From Betaproteobacteria bacterium UBA1934 (lineage in GTDB: Bacteria > Pseudomonadota > Gammaproteobacteria > Burkholderiales > Rhodocyclaceae): a stretch of DNA of 64,000 nt. The stretch covers positions 830,222-894,221 of the forward strand of contig DDFG01000005.1 of assembly GCA_002337055.1 (NCBI GenBank). Reading direction: 5' to 3'. The notes under the pieces are model-generated. The model was not told where the DNA came from, ran no database searches, and saw only the letters and a list, made by a program, of their open reading frames with translations. A program made the translations under genes and the position numbers. Below, piece by piece: positions 43,970 through 53,107 of the stretch; position 1 is the stretch's first letter; each line of letters starts with the position of its first letter.

Positions 43970-45354
43970 AAGCCGATTACCAGATTCTCGTTGTCGACGA
44001 CGACGAAAGCATTCGCCGCATGCTGGTTGCGGTGCTGGCGCGCGACGGATTCCAGACCGTCGCTGCCGCTGACGGCGAGGAAGGCCTCGCCCTCTTTCGC
44101 AGCCAGTCGCCCGACATTGTGCTGATGGACATCCGCATGCCGGGTATGTCCGGCATCGAGGCGATGCGTGCCATGCTGGAGTTGCGCCCCGGCGTCGCGG
44201 TGATCCTGATGACGGCCTATGCCGATCTGGAGACCGCGGTGCAGGCGATCAAGGCCGGCGTTTTCGATTTCATCATCAAGCCTTTCGATCTGGCCGAAAT
44301 CGGCCTGCTGGTTGATCGTGCCTACCAGATGCGCGAGATGCGCCGCGAAATCGGCTATTTGCAGAGCGAACTCTCCGAAAACTTTCGCTTCGACCGCATC
44401 CTGACCGCCGACCCCGACATGCGCGGGCTCTGCGATTCGGTTGCCCGCATTGCGCCGAGCAACGCCACGGTGGTGATCTACGGCGAGAGCGGCGTGGGCA
44501 AGGAATTGTTGGCGGCGTCGCTGCATTACAACAGCCCGCGCGCGCAGAAACCCTTCGTCAAGGTGAATTGTGGCGCCATCCCCGAGGGGTTGCTGGAGAG
44601 CGAGTTTTTCGGACACGAGCGCGGCGCCTTTACCGGCGCGGTGGCCCGGCGAACCGGGCGTTTCGAGCACGCCGACGGCGGCACGCTGTTTCTCGACGAA
44701 ATCGGCGAACTGCCGCTGGGCTTGCAGGTCAAGCTGCTGCGCGTGTTGCAGGATCGCGAATTCGAGCGTGTCGGCGGCGACCGAACACTGCACGTCGATG
44801 TGCGTCTGGTGGCGGCCACGCATCGCAATCTGGAAGACATGGTGGCCGCCGGCACCTTCCGCGCCGATCTTTACTATCGCCTCAATGTCGTCAGCCTGGC
44901 GGTACCACCGCTCCGCCAGCGGCCGGCGGATATCGCGCTGCTTGCCAACCACTTTCTGCGCAAATACACGGCCGAGCACAACCGCGAGATCGACGGATTC
45001 GACGATCATGCGCTGGCGGTGATGCAGCGCTACGCCTGGCCGGGTAACGTGCGCGAACTGTGCAACGCCGTCGAGCGCGCCGTGGTGATGAGCCGCGACC
45101 GCAATATTCACGCCGAAGATCTGCCTTCGCCCATCGTGCAATCCTCGCGGCCCGCCGGCGCGTCCGCAGGCCCGCGTGCTCTGAAGGAGCAGGTGCGCCA
45201 CTTCGAGGCGGCGGTCATCGCCCAGGCACTCGACCGCCACCAGGGCAATCGCTCGCACGCGGCGACCGAGCTCGGCATCAGTCGTCGTGCCCTGCTGTAC
45301 AAACTGCACGAATACGAAATGGATGCCGGCGACTGCGCAGATTCTGTTCTGTAG
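43966..45354 (+). CDS. atoC: Sigma-54-dependent response regulator, AtoC-like
   Basis: This 462-residue NtrC-family activator has a receiver domain with phospho-acceptor Asp55 in LMDIRMPGM. The AAA+ ATPase has Walker A GESGVGKELLA and the sigma-54-contacting GAFTGA at 220-225. A Fis-type helix-turn-helix (GNRSHAATELGISRRALLYK) lies at the C-terminus. All parts needed for activation are present. It is coupled to the sensor kinase upstream and faces a sigma-54 promoter 80 bases downstream of its stop, which is a strong argument that it controls the CoA-transferase genes. Confidence 0.93.
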   Translation: MKADYQILVVDDDESIRRMLVAVLARDGFQTVAAADGEEGLALFRSQSPDIVLMDIRMPGMSGIEAMRAMLELRPGVAVILMTAYADLETAVQAIKAGVFDFIIKPFDLAEIGLLVDRAYQMREMRREIGYLQSELSENFRFDRILTADPDMRGLCDSVARIAPSNATVVIYGESGVGKELLAASLHYNSPRAQKPFVKVNCGAIPEGLLESEFFGHERGAFTGAVARRTGRFEHADGGTLFLDEIGELPLGLQVKLLRVLQDREFERVGGDRTLHVDVRLVAATHRNLEDMVAAGTFRADLYYRLNVVSLAVPPLRQRPADIALLANHFLRKYTAEHNREIDGFDDHALAVMQRYAWPGNVRELCNAVERAVVMSRDRNIHAEDLPSPIVQSSRPAGASAGPRALKEQVRHFEAAVIAQALDRHQGNRSHAATELGISRRALLYKLHEYEMDAGDCADSVL

Positions 45355-45434
45355 TGTGAATGAAATTGCGCAGTTGTGATCCGTTTACCGTCAAAAATGC
45401 CCGCTTAAGCGCATGAATCCGCCCTCCCGGGCTG

Positions 45435-45450
45435 TGGCATGGATCGTGCG
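45435..45450 (+). promoter_or_regulatory. Sigma-54 (-24/-12) promoter of the CoA-transferase operon
   Basis: TGGCATGGATCGTGCG contains GG (45436-45437) and GC (45448-45449) separated by exactly ten bases, the invariant spacing of sigma-54 promoters. It matches the consensus TGGCACG-N4-TTGC well apart from T-to-G in the -12 box. Transcription should start near 45461. It lies between the sigma-54 activator gene and atoD. Confidence 0.8.
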
Positions 45451-45454
45451 ATAA

Positions 45455-45484
45455 CCCCTCTCGCTCAATTCAAAACGAGAGGGG
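45455..45484 (+). promoter_or_regulatory. 9-base inverted repeat spanning the start point and ribosome site of atoD
   Basis: CCCCTCTCG (45455-45463) and CGAGAGGGG (45476-45484) are perfect complements around a 12-base loop. The right arm contains the ribosome site GAGGGG of atoD. The predicted sigma-54 start (near 45461) falls inside the left arm, so that transcript could not form the full hairpin; it may work as a DNA operator or act on a longer transcript. Confidence 0.55.
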
Positions 45485-45489
45485 AAGTA

Positions 45490-46155
45490 ATGACAAATCG
45501 CAATAAACGTATCGCGGTCGCTGACCTGCGTCCGCGTTTCCGCGACGGGATGACCATCATGTTTGGCGGTTTTCTCGGCACCGGCACGCCAGACAGCATG
45601 GTTCGCGAACTGCTCGACTCGGGCGTCAAGGACCTGACCATCATCGGCAACGACACCGCGCTGGCGACCACGGGGATTGGTGTGTTGGTGGCGAATCGCC
45701 GCGTCAAGAAGGTGATTGCGTCGCACATCGGTACCAATGCCGAGACCGGCAAGCAGATGATCGCCGGGGAACTGGATGTCGAACTCGTGCCGCAAGGTAC
45801 GCTGGCCGAGCGTATCCGCGCCGGCGGTTCCGGCCTGGGTGGCGTGCTGACGCCGACGGGGGTGGGCACGATCATCGAAAAGGGCAAGACCAAACTGACG
45901 CTCGATGGCGTCGACTATCTGGTCGAGCGCCCGCTGCGCGCCGATCTGGCGATTCTCAAAGCGCATCTGGCGGATGAATCCGGCAATCTGGTGTATCGCC
46001 GCGCTGCGCGCAACTTCAATCCACTGATGGCGTTGGCGGCCGATTTTGTCGCGGTCGAAGTCGCCAGTATCGTGCCGACCGGCGATATCGATCCCGATCA
46101 TGTCATGACGCCGGGCACGCTGGTCGATGCGCTTGTGCTTGTCGAGGAGAAATAA
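45490..46155 (+). CDS. atoD: 3-oxoacid (acetate/acetoacetate) CoA-transferase subunit A
   Basis: This 221-residue alpha subunit of a family I CoA-transferase moves CoA between acetyl-CoA and acetoacetate or other short-chain acids. It carries the CoA-binding region MFGGFLGTGTPDSMV and GVGTIIEKGK with the downstream GVDYLVERPLRADLAILKA. The ATG at 45490 has a strong ribosome site (GAGGGGAAGTA); an ATG at 45439 lies over the promoter and is rejected. It is followed by the beta subunit after one base. Exact acid specificity cannot be read. Confidence 0.92.
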   Translation: MTNRNKRIAVADLRPRFRDGMTIMFGGFLGTGTPDSMVRELLDSGVKDLTIIGNDTALATTGIGVLVANRRVKKVIASHIGTNAETGKQMIAGELDVELVPQGTLAERIRAGGSGLGGVLTPTGVGTIIEKGKTKLTLDGVDYLVERPLRADLAILKAHLADESGNLVYRRAARNFNPLMALAADFVAVEVASIVPTGDIDPDHVMTPGTLVDALVLVEEK

Positions 46156-46156
46156 C

Positions 46157-46819
46157 ATGGATGCCAAAGACCTGATTGCCTGCCGTGTCGCGCAGGAATT
46201 GAAGGACGGCGACGTCGTCAACCTGGGTATCGGCCTGCCGACGTTGATTCCCAACTATCTCTCCGAAGGCGTGCACATCACCCTGCAATCCGAAAACGGC
46301 TTCCTCGGTCTGGGTCCGCTGGTTGGCGACCCTTTGCCCGATCTGGTCAATGCCGGTGGCAAGCCTTGCGGCATGTTGCCAGGCACTGCCTTTTTCGACA
46401 GCGCCATGTCCTTCGCCATCATTCGCGGCGGCCACGTAGATGTGACCGTACTGGGCGGATTGCAAGTGGATCAACTGGGCAATCTTGCCAACTGGATGGT
46501 GCCGGGCAAGATGGTGCCAGGCATGGGCGGAGCGATGGATCTCGTCACCGGTGCCAGGAACGTGATTGTGGCGATGGAGCACAACACCAAGGAAGGAGAT
46601 GCCAAGATTCTGAAGCAGTGCGAACTGCCGCTGACCGCCGCCGGCAAGGTGACCGCGATTGCCACCGAACTGGCCTATTTCCGCTTCATCGGCGGCGTGC
46701 TGACGCTGGTTGAAACGGCGCCTGGCGTCAGCCTCGACGAGATTCGCGCCAAGACCGAGGCGGACTATGCGGTCAGCCCGGATTGCCGCGAGATGCGGTT
46801 GCCGGCCAAGGCATCATAA
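46157..46819 (+). CDS. atoA: 3-oxoacid (acetate/acetoacetate) CoA-transferase subunit B
   Basis: This 220-residue beta subunit carries the catalytic glutamate in the SENG motif (LQSENGFLGLGP). The N-terminus RVAQELKDGDVVNLGIGLPT and the region GAMDLVTGARNVIVAMEH are typical of AtoA/ScoB. The ATG at 46157 follows GAGGAGAAATAAC. It forms the working heteromer with the product of the gene immediately upstream and is followed after 17 bases by the permease. Confidence 0.94.
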   Translation: MDAKDLIACRVAQELKDGDVVNLGIGLPTLIPNYLSEGVHITLQSENGFLGLGPLVGDPLPDLVNAGGKPCGMLPGTAFFDSAMSFAIIRGGHVDVTVLGGLQVDQLGNLANWMVPGKMVPGMGGAMDLVTGARNVIVAMEHNTKEGDAKILKQCELPLTAAGKVTAIATELAYFRFIGGVLTLVETAPGVSLDEIRAKTEADYAVSPDCREMRLPAKAS

Positions 46820-46836
46820 AAATCAAGGAGACAGGA

Positions 46837-48168
46837 ATGGCACAATTCATTCGCGGTATTTCCAATTTCTTCACCAACGTGGTCCATCGCTTTCTGCCGG
46901 ACCCCCTGATTTTCGCCATCTTGCTGACGGTGCTGGTGTTCGGATTGGGTGTCGGTTTGACACCCAAGACGCCCACCGACATGCTGATGATCTGGGGGAA
47001 CGGTTTCTGGAACCTGCTGGCGTTCTCGATGCAGATGGCGCTGGTATTGGTGACGGGCCATGCGCTCGCCAGTTCCGGCCCGGTGAGCAGCGGCATGAAG
47101 GTAATGGCGTCGCTGGCCAAGACGCCGGCGCAAGGCGTTATGCTGGTCACCTTTGTGGCGGCGGTTGCCAGCGTCATCAACTGGGGTTTCGGCCTTGTTC
47201 TGGGCGCGATGTTCGCGCGTGAAGTCGCCCGGCGCATTCCGAAGTCCGACTACAGCCTGCTGATTGCCTGCGCCTACATTGGCTTTTTGACCTGGCACGG
47301 CGGTTTGTCCGGTTCGGTACCGCTGATCGCCGCGACGCCCGGTAATCCGATGGAGAAGACAGCGGGCCTGATCCCGGTCGACCAAACCTTGTGGACCGGT
47401 TACAACATCTTCATTACTGTCGCGCTGATTGCCACGCTACCCTTCCTCAACCGGCTGATGATGAAGCCCGATCACGAGGTCGTGCCGGTCGACCCGGCTC
47501 TGTTGAAAGAAGAGCCGAGCTTCCAGCGTCCGTTGGGGCCGAACGCCTCGATTGCCGAACGTTTGGAAGAATCGCGCATCCTGGGTGGTCTGGTTGGTCT
47601 GGCGGTCTTTACCTACCTGGGATTCCGTTTCGCCCAGAAAGGGGTCAAGATCGACATCAACACGGTCAATCTGATGTTCCTCGGCGCCGGCATTCTGCTG
47701 CACAAGACCCCGATGGCCTATGCCCGGGCGATTGCCGCGGCGGCCAAGGGTACCGCCGGCATCATGGTGCAGTTCCCGTTCTACGCGGGTATCCAGTTGA
47801 TGATGGAGCATTCCGGTCTGGGCGGCATCATCACCAACTGGTTTGTGCTGATTGCCAACAAGGATACCTTCCCGCTGATGGCTTTCCTGAGTTCCGGTTT
47901 GATCAACTTCGCTGTGCCGTCCGGCGGCGGTCACTGGGTGGTGCAGGGGCCGTTCGTGATTCCGGCTGCTCAGGCACTCGGCGCCGATCTCGGCAAGGCG
48001 GCGATGGCCATTGCCTACGGCGAGGCCTGGATGAACATGGCGCAGCCCTTCTGGGCCTTGCCGGCTTTGGCGATCGCCGGGCTGGGTGTGCGCGACATCA
48101 TGGGATATTGCGTCACCGCGCTGCTGTTCTCGGGATTCATCTTCGTGGGCGGCATGTACCTGTTCTAG
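46837..48168 (+). CDS. atoE: Short-chain fatty acid permease, AtoE family
   Basis: This 443-residue inner-membrane transporter has about twelve helices and conserved stretches INWGFGLVLGAMFAREVA, GLSGSVPLIAATPGN and NFAVPSGGGHWVVQGPF, the last being diagnostic of AtoE. It imports short-chain fatty acids such as butyrate or acetoacetate. The ATG at 46837 has AAGGAGACAGGA upstream; the frame is open from 46783. It ends the ato-type operon just before a bidirectional terminator. Confidence 0.93.
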   Translation: MAQFIRGISNFFTNVVHRFLPDPLIFAILLTVLVFGLGVGLTPKTPTDMLMIWGNGFWNLLAFSMQMALVLVTGHALASSGPVSSGMKVMASLAKTPAQGVMLVTFVAAVASVINWGFGLVLGAMFAREVARRIPKSDYSLLIACAYIGFLTWHGGLSGSVPLIAATPGNPMEKTAGLIPVDQTLWTGYNIFITVALIATLPFLNRLMMKPDHEVVPVDPALLKEEPSFQRPLGPNASIAERLEESRILGGLVGLAVFTYLGFRFAQKGVKIDINTVNLMFLGAGILLHKTPMAYARAIAAAAKGTAGIMVQFPFYAGIQLMMEHSGLGGIITNWFVLIANKDTFPLMAFLSSGLINFAVPSGGGHWVVQGPFVIPAAQALGADLGKAAMAIAYGEAWMNMAQPFWALPALAIAGLGVRDIMGYCVTALLFSGFIFVGGMYLF

Positions 48169-48187
48169 CGCTGCTCGATCCACCCGC

Positions 48188-48215
48188 AAAAGCCCGGCCG
48201 CGCGCCGGGCTTTTT
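48188..48215. terminator. Bidirectional terminator between atoE and mnmG
   Basis: The stem AAAAGCCCGGC / GCCGGGCTTTT with a 5-base loop is followed by T residues on both strands. It lies 19 bases after the atoE stop and overlaps the last bases of the convergent mnmG gene. Confidence 0.92.
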
Positions 48216-50097
48216 ATTGCCCCAGTCCAAAGTGTCGCTTCAGGTGGATCAACAGCAGTGAGACGGCGGCGGGCGTGACACCCTGGATGCGCGAGGCCTG
48301 GCCAAGTGTTTCCGGCCGGTGTTGGGCCAATTTTTGCTGCACTTCCTTGGAAAGGCCGGGTACGGCAGTGAAGTCCAGCCCAGTGGGTAGCGCGAGATTT
48401 TCGTGAGTCGCGGCACGGGCCACTTCTTCTTGCTGACGGTCGATGTAGCCCTGGTATTTGGCCTGGATTTCCACCTGTTCGATGGCCAGAGGATCGCTTA
48501 ACGCCTCGCCCGCGCCGGGTAGGGTCAACAAGGCTTCATAGCGGATTTCCGGACGACGCAGCAGTTCAAACAGGTTGTATTCGTGTTCGATGGCTTTACC
48601 GAGTACACGCTGAGCCTCGTCGGCTGGCAGGATAGCCGGATTGACCCAGGTCGACTTGAGCCGCTCACTTTCGCGTGCCACCGCATCGCGCTTCTGGCAA
48701 AAGGCGCTCCAGCGGCTGTCGTCAACCAGGCCCAGTTCGCGCCCTTTCTCGGTCAGGCGCAGATCGGCGTTGTCTTCGCGCAGCGACAGGCGGTATTCGG
48801 CGCGGCTTGTGAACATCCGGTAGGGTTCCGAGATGCCGCGCGTGATCAGGTCGTCGACCAGCACGCCCAGATACGCTTCGTCACGCCGCGGGCACCAGGT
48901 TTCGCGCCCTTGGGTCTGCAAGGCCGCGTTAACGCCGGCGAGCAGGCCTTGTGCCGCCGCCTCTTCATAGCCGGTGGTGCCGTTGATCTGGCCGGCGAAG
49001 AAAAGACCCGAAATCGCCTTGGTTTCGAGCGAGGATTTCAGCCTGCGCGGGTCGTAGTAATCGTATTCGATGGCGTAGCCGGGGCGCAGGATGTGGCAGT
49101 TTTCCATGCCCTTGATCGAGCGCACAAGCGCCAGCTGGATGTCGAAGGGTAGGCTGGTCGAAATTCCGTTTGGATAGATTTCGTGCGTCGTCAGGCCTTC
49201 CGGCTCGAGAAAGACGTTATGCCGGTCGCGGTCGGCGAAACGATGGATCTTGTCCTCGATCGACGGGCAGTAACGCGGCCCGACCCCTTCGATGACGCCG
49301 GTGTACATCGGCGAGCGGTCGAGTCCGCCGCGGATGATGTCATGCGTCTGTTCATTGGTTTCCGCGATCCAGCAGGGCAACTGGCGCGGATGCTGGTCGG
49401 CGCGGCCGAGAAACGAGAAGACGGGGAGCGGGTTGTCCGAGTGTTGTTCCTCCATCGCCGAAAAATCGATGGTCTTGCCGTCCAGACGCGGCGGCGTGCC
49501 GGTCTTCAGCCGGCCTTGAGGCAGATTCAGTTCCTTCAGCCGCGCCGCCAGCGATACCGAGGGCGGGTCGCCCATGCGGCCGCCGGTGTAATGGTTCAGC
49601 CCGACGTGGATTAGGCCGTTCAGAAAGGTGCCGGCGGTCAACACCACCGCCGACGCCTCAAAACGGATGCCAAGTTGGGTCACCGCGCCCGTGACCCGGT
49701 TGCCTTCGACGATCAGGTCATCGCACGCCTGCGCGAAAAGGGTCAGATTGGGCTGGCTCTCCAGCCGGGTGCGAATCGCCTGCTTGTACAGCACGCGGTC
49801 GGCCTGCGCACGTGTTGCCCGCACTGCTGGGCCCTTCGAGGCATTGAGGATGCGGAACTGGATGCCCGCTTCGTCGGTAGCCGCCGCCATGGCGCCGCCC
49901 AGCGCGTCGACCTCCTTGACCAGATGGCCCTTGCCGATGCCGCCAATGGAGGGGTTGCAGCTCATCGCACCGAGGGTTTCAAGGTTGTGCGTCAACAGCA
50001 GCGTTTTCGCGCCGGCGCGGGCCGCGGCGAGCGCCGCCTCGGTGCCGGCGTGGCCGCCGCCCACAACAATGACATCGAAACGGCTGGGGAAATTCAT
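48214..50097 (-). CDS. mnmG: tRNA uridine-5-carboxymethylaminomethyl enzyme, FAD subunit
   Basis: This 627-residue FAD protein, with MnmE, modifies wobble U34 of several tRNAs. The FAD loop VVGGGHAGTEAALAAARAG, CNPSIGGIGKGHLVKEVDA and the C-terminal region GQASRIQGVTPAAVSLLL are diagnostic. Starts at 50097, 50100 and 50103 (GTG) are possible; 50097 has the best spacing to AGAG. It is normally followed by rsmG; here the ato-type block on the opposite strand lies between them. The final codons overlap the bidirectional terminator. Confidence 0.96.
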   Translation of the reverse strand: MNFPSRFDVIVVGGGHAGTEAALAAARAGAKTLLLTHNLETLGAMSCNPSIGGIGKGHLVKEVDALGGAMAAATDEAGIQFRILNASKGPAVRATRAQADRVLYKQAIRTRLESQPNLTLFAQACDDLIVEGNRVTGAVTQLGIRFEASAVVLTAGTFLNGLIHVGLNHYTGGRMGDPPSVSLAARLKELNLPQGRLKTGTPPRLDGKTIDFSAMEEQHSDNPLPVFSFLGRADQHPRQLPCWIAETNEQTHDIIRGGLDRSPMYTGVIEGVGPRYCPSIEDKIHRFADRDRHNVFLEPEGLTTHEIYPNGISTSLPFDIQLALVRSIKGMENCHILRPGYAIEYDYYDPRRLKSSLETKAISGLFFAGQINGTTGYEEAAAQGLLAGVNAALQTQGRETWCPRRDEAYLGVLVDDLITRGISEPYRMFTSRAEYRLSLREDNADLRLTEKGRELGLVDDSRWSAFCQKRDAVARESERLKSTWVNPAILPADEAQRVLGKAIEHEYNLFELLRRPEIRYEALLTLPGAGEALSDPLAIEQVEIQAKYQGYIDRQQEEVARAATHENLALPTGLDFTAVPGLSKEVQQKLAQHRPETLGQASRIQGVTPAAVSLLLIHLKRHFGLGQ

Positions 50098-50150
50098 CAT
50101 CACTCTGAGCTCTTCTTGCGTGATCCGACAAGGGGCCGGATTTCAGGGGG

Positions 50151-50546
50151 TCAGCCGTAGCGCTGAAATTCGGCTTCCAGCATCTGGAGCGGTTTGCCGC
50201 CGAAATCGAGAAACTGGATACCCAGGCGCCAGCGGTCGTGACCCGTCGAAAAAGCGCCATACATCACGCGGGCGCGCGCTTCGACAACATCCGGTGTGGC
50301 ACCGACACGGCGGGCCGGCAGTTGCAGATACAGCGAAAACAAGGTGCCCTTGGCAATATTGTGCGCAACCAGCACGGAGGCGCCACCGCTGGAAATATCC
50401 AGCGTCTCGCCGTAAATCAGTTGCTGGTCGTTGCCGCGCAAGGCGATTCGGCAGCGCAGAGGATATCGGCGGTGGGCACGTTGTTCTTCCATGATGCGGT
50501 GAGCGACGAAAACAAGGCTGGCATCATCCTTTTTCATAGGCGTCAT
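50151..50546 (-). CDS. PilZ domain protein
   Basis: This 131-residue putative cyclic-di-GMP receptor has the arginine motif in HRRYPLRCRI and DISSGGASV about 25 residues later, both PilZ signatures at the canonical spacing. The domain fills the whole protein, with no output domain. Start choice is uncertain (50546 or 50537); neither has a clear ribosome site, and the frame is open to 50627. It diverges from the receiver-TPR gene, with starts 80 bases apart, and precedes mnmG by 53 bases. Confidence 0.85.
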   Translation of the reverse strand: MTPMKKDDASLVFVAHRIMEEQRAHRRYPLRCRIALRGNDQQLIYGETLDISSGGASVLVAHNIAKGTLFSLYLQLPARRVGATPDVVEARARVMYGAFSTGHDRWRLGIQFLDFGGKPLQMLEAEFQRYG

Positions 50547-50626
50547 TGTCAATCGCTTTGCGGCGCACCTTGCGGCACGGTACGTTCTGGCGTACCTTGC
50601 GGGCGAGACAAAAGAGGCGAAAAGCA

Positions 50627-52318
50627 ATGGACGTCCTGGACAACGAAGAAATGCTGCTGATTCTTCAGCAGGCCTTGAAAAAGAAACGCGTCCTGATTGT
50701 CGACCGCCATCCTCCGGCGCGCGACTCGCTTCGTCTGATGCTGTCGGCCGTTGGCGTCACCACCGTGCATGGCGCCGGCAGTTCGGCGGAAGTAATCCGA
50801 CAGGTCAAGGGCAACCGCTTTGACATCGTGCTTTCGGACTTCATCCTCGATGACGGACGAGACGGCCAGCAATTGCTCGAAGAATTGCGGCATGCCCACC
50901 TGATCCCGCTGTCGACCGTGTACATGATCATTACCGGCGAACGGGCCTACAACAACGTCGTTTCGCTGGCCGAACTGGCGCCCGACGATTACCTGATCAA
51001 ACCGTTTACGGCGGATCAGTTGCAGGCCCGCCTGATCAGGGCCATCTACAAGAAGCATATCCTGCACAAGATTTACTACCAGATCGAGCGCGGCGACCTG
51101 CGCGAAGCCATTCTTGCCTGCCATCGCGTGGTGCAGCAGCAGCCGGTCTATATGTACGACGCGCTTCGCTTCGAGGGTGAGTTGTTGCACAACCTGGGGC
51201 GCCATCAGGAAGCCGAGGCGGTGTATCGCAAGGTGCTTGAAGGCAAGGTGGTGCCTTGGGCAAAAATGGGGCTGGCGCTGGCGCTGAAGGAGCGCGGCGC
51301 GCTCGATGAAGCGGAAAAACTCGCCGAACAGGTCACCCAGGAGGCACCGGAGTTTTTGTCTGCTTATGATTTTCTGGCTTCGGTGCACGAAGCGCAGGGG
51401 CGGCTCGAAGAGGCCCAACTTGCCTTGCAGCGGGCGGCCGATATTTCACCGAACAATACCGTTCGTCAGCGTCTGGTGGGCGACATCGCCACCCGCAACA
51501 AGGACCTGCTTTCCGCCGAAAAGGCCTACGGAAAGGTGCTGGAACGCCATCGCGGTTCGTCGCTGAAGACCGTGGATGATTTCACCAATCTCTCGCGCGT
51601 GCTGGTCGAGCGGGGCGATGTGACCGCATCACGCAAGATTGTCAGCGACATGAAGCGAGAATGGCGTGGCGACAAGCAGGCCGAGGTGGCCGGCATGGTG
51701 ATGGAAAGCCTGTGCCTGCAACAAGAAGGCGCAACCGACAAGGCGCAGCAGATGGTTGCGCAGGCGCTGGCATTGCACGAGGAAATCCTCGCGGGGGCGA
51801 AGGAATCGGGAAAGCCGACCTCAAACCGGTTGTCCGTCGATCTTGCGCATGCCTGCTTGGCATCCGGGAACGAAGAGGCCGCCCAGAAAATCCTGCGTCA
51901 GGTTGCGGCCGAAAACAACGAAGATACACACTTGCTTGGCCTCATTACCGATGTCTACAAGAAGACCGGCAACGAAGACGCCGGCAAGGCCTTGCTCGAT
52001 CAGGTCGGTGCCGAGATCATCGAACTCAACAATCGGGGCGTGATGGCCGCCCGTTCTGGCGATCTCGATGGTTCGGTGCAATTGCTGATCCAGGCTGCCG
52101 AGAAAGTGCCCAACCTGCAATTTCTGGTCAACGCCAGCAAGGCGATATTCACGCTGCTCGACCGCAAAGGCTGGGATCACGACATGGCAGAACGCGGTCT
52201 GCACTATCTGGCCAAGGCGCAACAAAAAGACCGGCGCAGCCCCAAGGTCGCTTCAGCGCGGGAACTCTATACCACCGTGGCCAAGAAGTACGGGATTGCG
52301 GTCAGCGACGCCGAATAA
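50627..52318 (+). CDS. Receiver-TPR response regulator
   Basis: This 563-residue protein has an N-terminal receiver domain (about 20-145; VLIVDRHPP, phospho-acceptor in IVLSDFILDDG, and the Lys of YLIKPF). A long TPR solenoid (about 160-550) follows, with repeats such as EAEAVYRKVLEG and EEAQLALQRAADISPNN. The output is protein-protein interaction rather than DNA binding. The ATG at 50627 follows GAGGCGAAAAGCA; the frame opens earlier at 50546. Its kinase is not adjacent. TPR regulators of this type occur in motility and pilus control, but the role here is unknown. Confidence 0.88.
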   Translation: MDVLDNEEMLLILQQALKKKRVLIVDRHPPARDSLRLMLSAVGVTTVHGAGSSAEVIRQVKGNRFDIVLSDFILDDGRDGQQLLEELRHAHLIPLSTVYMIITGERAYNNVVSLAELAPDDYLIKPFTADQLQARLIRAIYKKHILHKIYYQIERGDLREAILACHRVVQQQPVYMYDALRFEGELLHNLGRHQEAEAVYRKVLEGKVVPWAKMGLALALKERGALDEAEKLAEQVTQEAPEFLSAYDFLASVHEAQGRLEEAQLALQRAADISPNNTVRQRLVGDIATRNKDLLSAEKAYGKVLERHRGSSLKTVDDFTNLSRVLVERGDVTASRKIVSDMKREWRGDKQAEVAGMVMESLCLQQEGATDKAQQMVAQALALHEEILAGAKESGKPTSNRLSVDLAHACLASGNEEAAQKILRQVAAENNEDTHLLGLITDVYKKTGNEDAGKALLDQVGAEIIELNNRGVMAARSGDLDGSVQLLIQAAEKVPNLQFLVNASKAIFTLLDRKGWDHDMAERGLHYLAKAQQKDRRSPKVASARELYTTVAKKYGIAVSDAE

Positions 52319-52348
52319 GCTGAGATAAGGTCTTCTGGGGGGCGAGCG

Positions 52349-53103
<755 letters not shown>

Positions 53104-53107
<4 letters not shown>

